38,631 nt of DNA from Deltaproteobacteria bacterium (GTDB taxonomy: Bacteria; Desulfobacterota; Syntrophia; Syntrophales; UBA5619): assembly GCA_021817825.1 (NCBI GenBank), contig JAKAFS010000032.1, positions 1 through 38,631 of the forward strand. The letters are read 5' to 3'. Positions 38,595 to 38,631 of this stretch are shown here, in pieces. The notes under the pieces are model-generated. The model was not told the DNA's origin and did not search any database. It saw only the letters and a list, made by a program, of their open reading frames with translations. Within the stretch, counting starts at the first letter, position 1, and each line of letters starts with the position of its first letter. Position numbers and translations under genes: made by a program.

Positions 38595-38631
38595 TTTCTT
38601 TTCTTCAAACATAGGACCTGCGAAAGCGGGA

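Larger units (their letters stand above)
37214..38619 (-). mobile_element. IS110/IS1111-family insertion sequence
   Basis: An element of about 1.4 kb with one transposase gene on the minus strand. The ends are inferred from three signs. A REP-like palindrome is split at 37213/38620. CCT is shared at the left junction (37212-37214) and right junction (38617-38619). The two ends are imperfect inverted repeats: CTATGTTGAA at the left and CTATGTTTGAA on the opposite strand at the right, each followed by a GCAAGT-CTTTTTCA-like block. A long 3' non-coding region and inverted repeats near the ends suggest the IS1111 subgroup. Ends may be off by a few bases. Confidence 0.75.

Overview
The window reads as chromosomal DNA of a GC-rich, Gram-negative anaerobe, most likely a Desulfobacterota/deltaproteobacterial lineage such as the Syntrophales. 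This is an inference from gene content: sigma54-type regulators, HDFNN-type hybrid kinases, a TRAP transporter, a rubrerythrin-like protein, a periplasmic-type YidC and a split sulfopyruvate-decarboxylase-like enzyme. No rRNA or tRNA gene was seen.

Layout. 1-3.5 kb: a TRAP C4-dicarboxylate-type transporter operon (dctP-dctQ-dctM, minus strand) with a hairpin-rich dctP-dctQ spacer and a terminator. 4.1-7.7 kb: an AbrB-family membrane protein, a TetR regulator and three very small membrane proteins; one has a near-consensus sigma70 promoter overlaid by TetR-type operator repeats. 7.8-12.9 kb: two large convergent hybrid histidine kinases. 13.1-15.1 kb: a DUF2520 dehydrogenase-like gene followed by the two subunits of a thiamine-diphosphate decarboxylase, behind a leader with a candidate attenuator. 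15.4-20.3 kb: the conserved rpmH-rnpA-yidD-yidC-jag-mnmE cluster. 20.4-25.6 kb: a pair of envelope proteins, a Nudix hydrolase, a sirtuin and a diadenylate cyclase fused to YbbR-like sequence. 25.7-33.4 kb: two NtrC-type activators (one with a degenerate receiver), CorA, a ferritin-like protein, a MerR regulator and a kinase/activator pair. 33.4-36.5 kb: a sigma54 promoter plus terminator that define a likely ~110-nt small RNA, then glyA and an EamA transporter. 36.5-38.6 kb: a RelE-type toxin-antitoxin pair, a palindromic repeat and an IS110/IS1111-family element.

The most interesting signal is in the IS element. Its ends can be set because it interrupts a REP-like palindrome. The ~250-nt non-coding stretch after its transposase folds into a stem-enclosed loop holding two short segments that match the two flanks of the insertion on opposite strands. 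That is the design expected of a bridge RNA target-binding loop. Second in interest is the sigma54-driven small RNA divergent from a kinase/NtrC operon, an arrangement resembling enterobacterial glmY and glrK/glrR. Others are the cyclase-YbbR fusion with an altered RHR motif and the candidate attenuator ahead of the DUF2520/decarboxylase operon.

All assignments come from reading the sequence; no database search or folding program was run.
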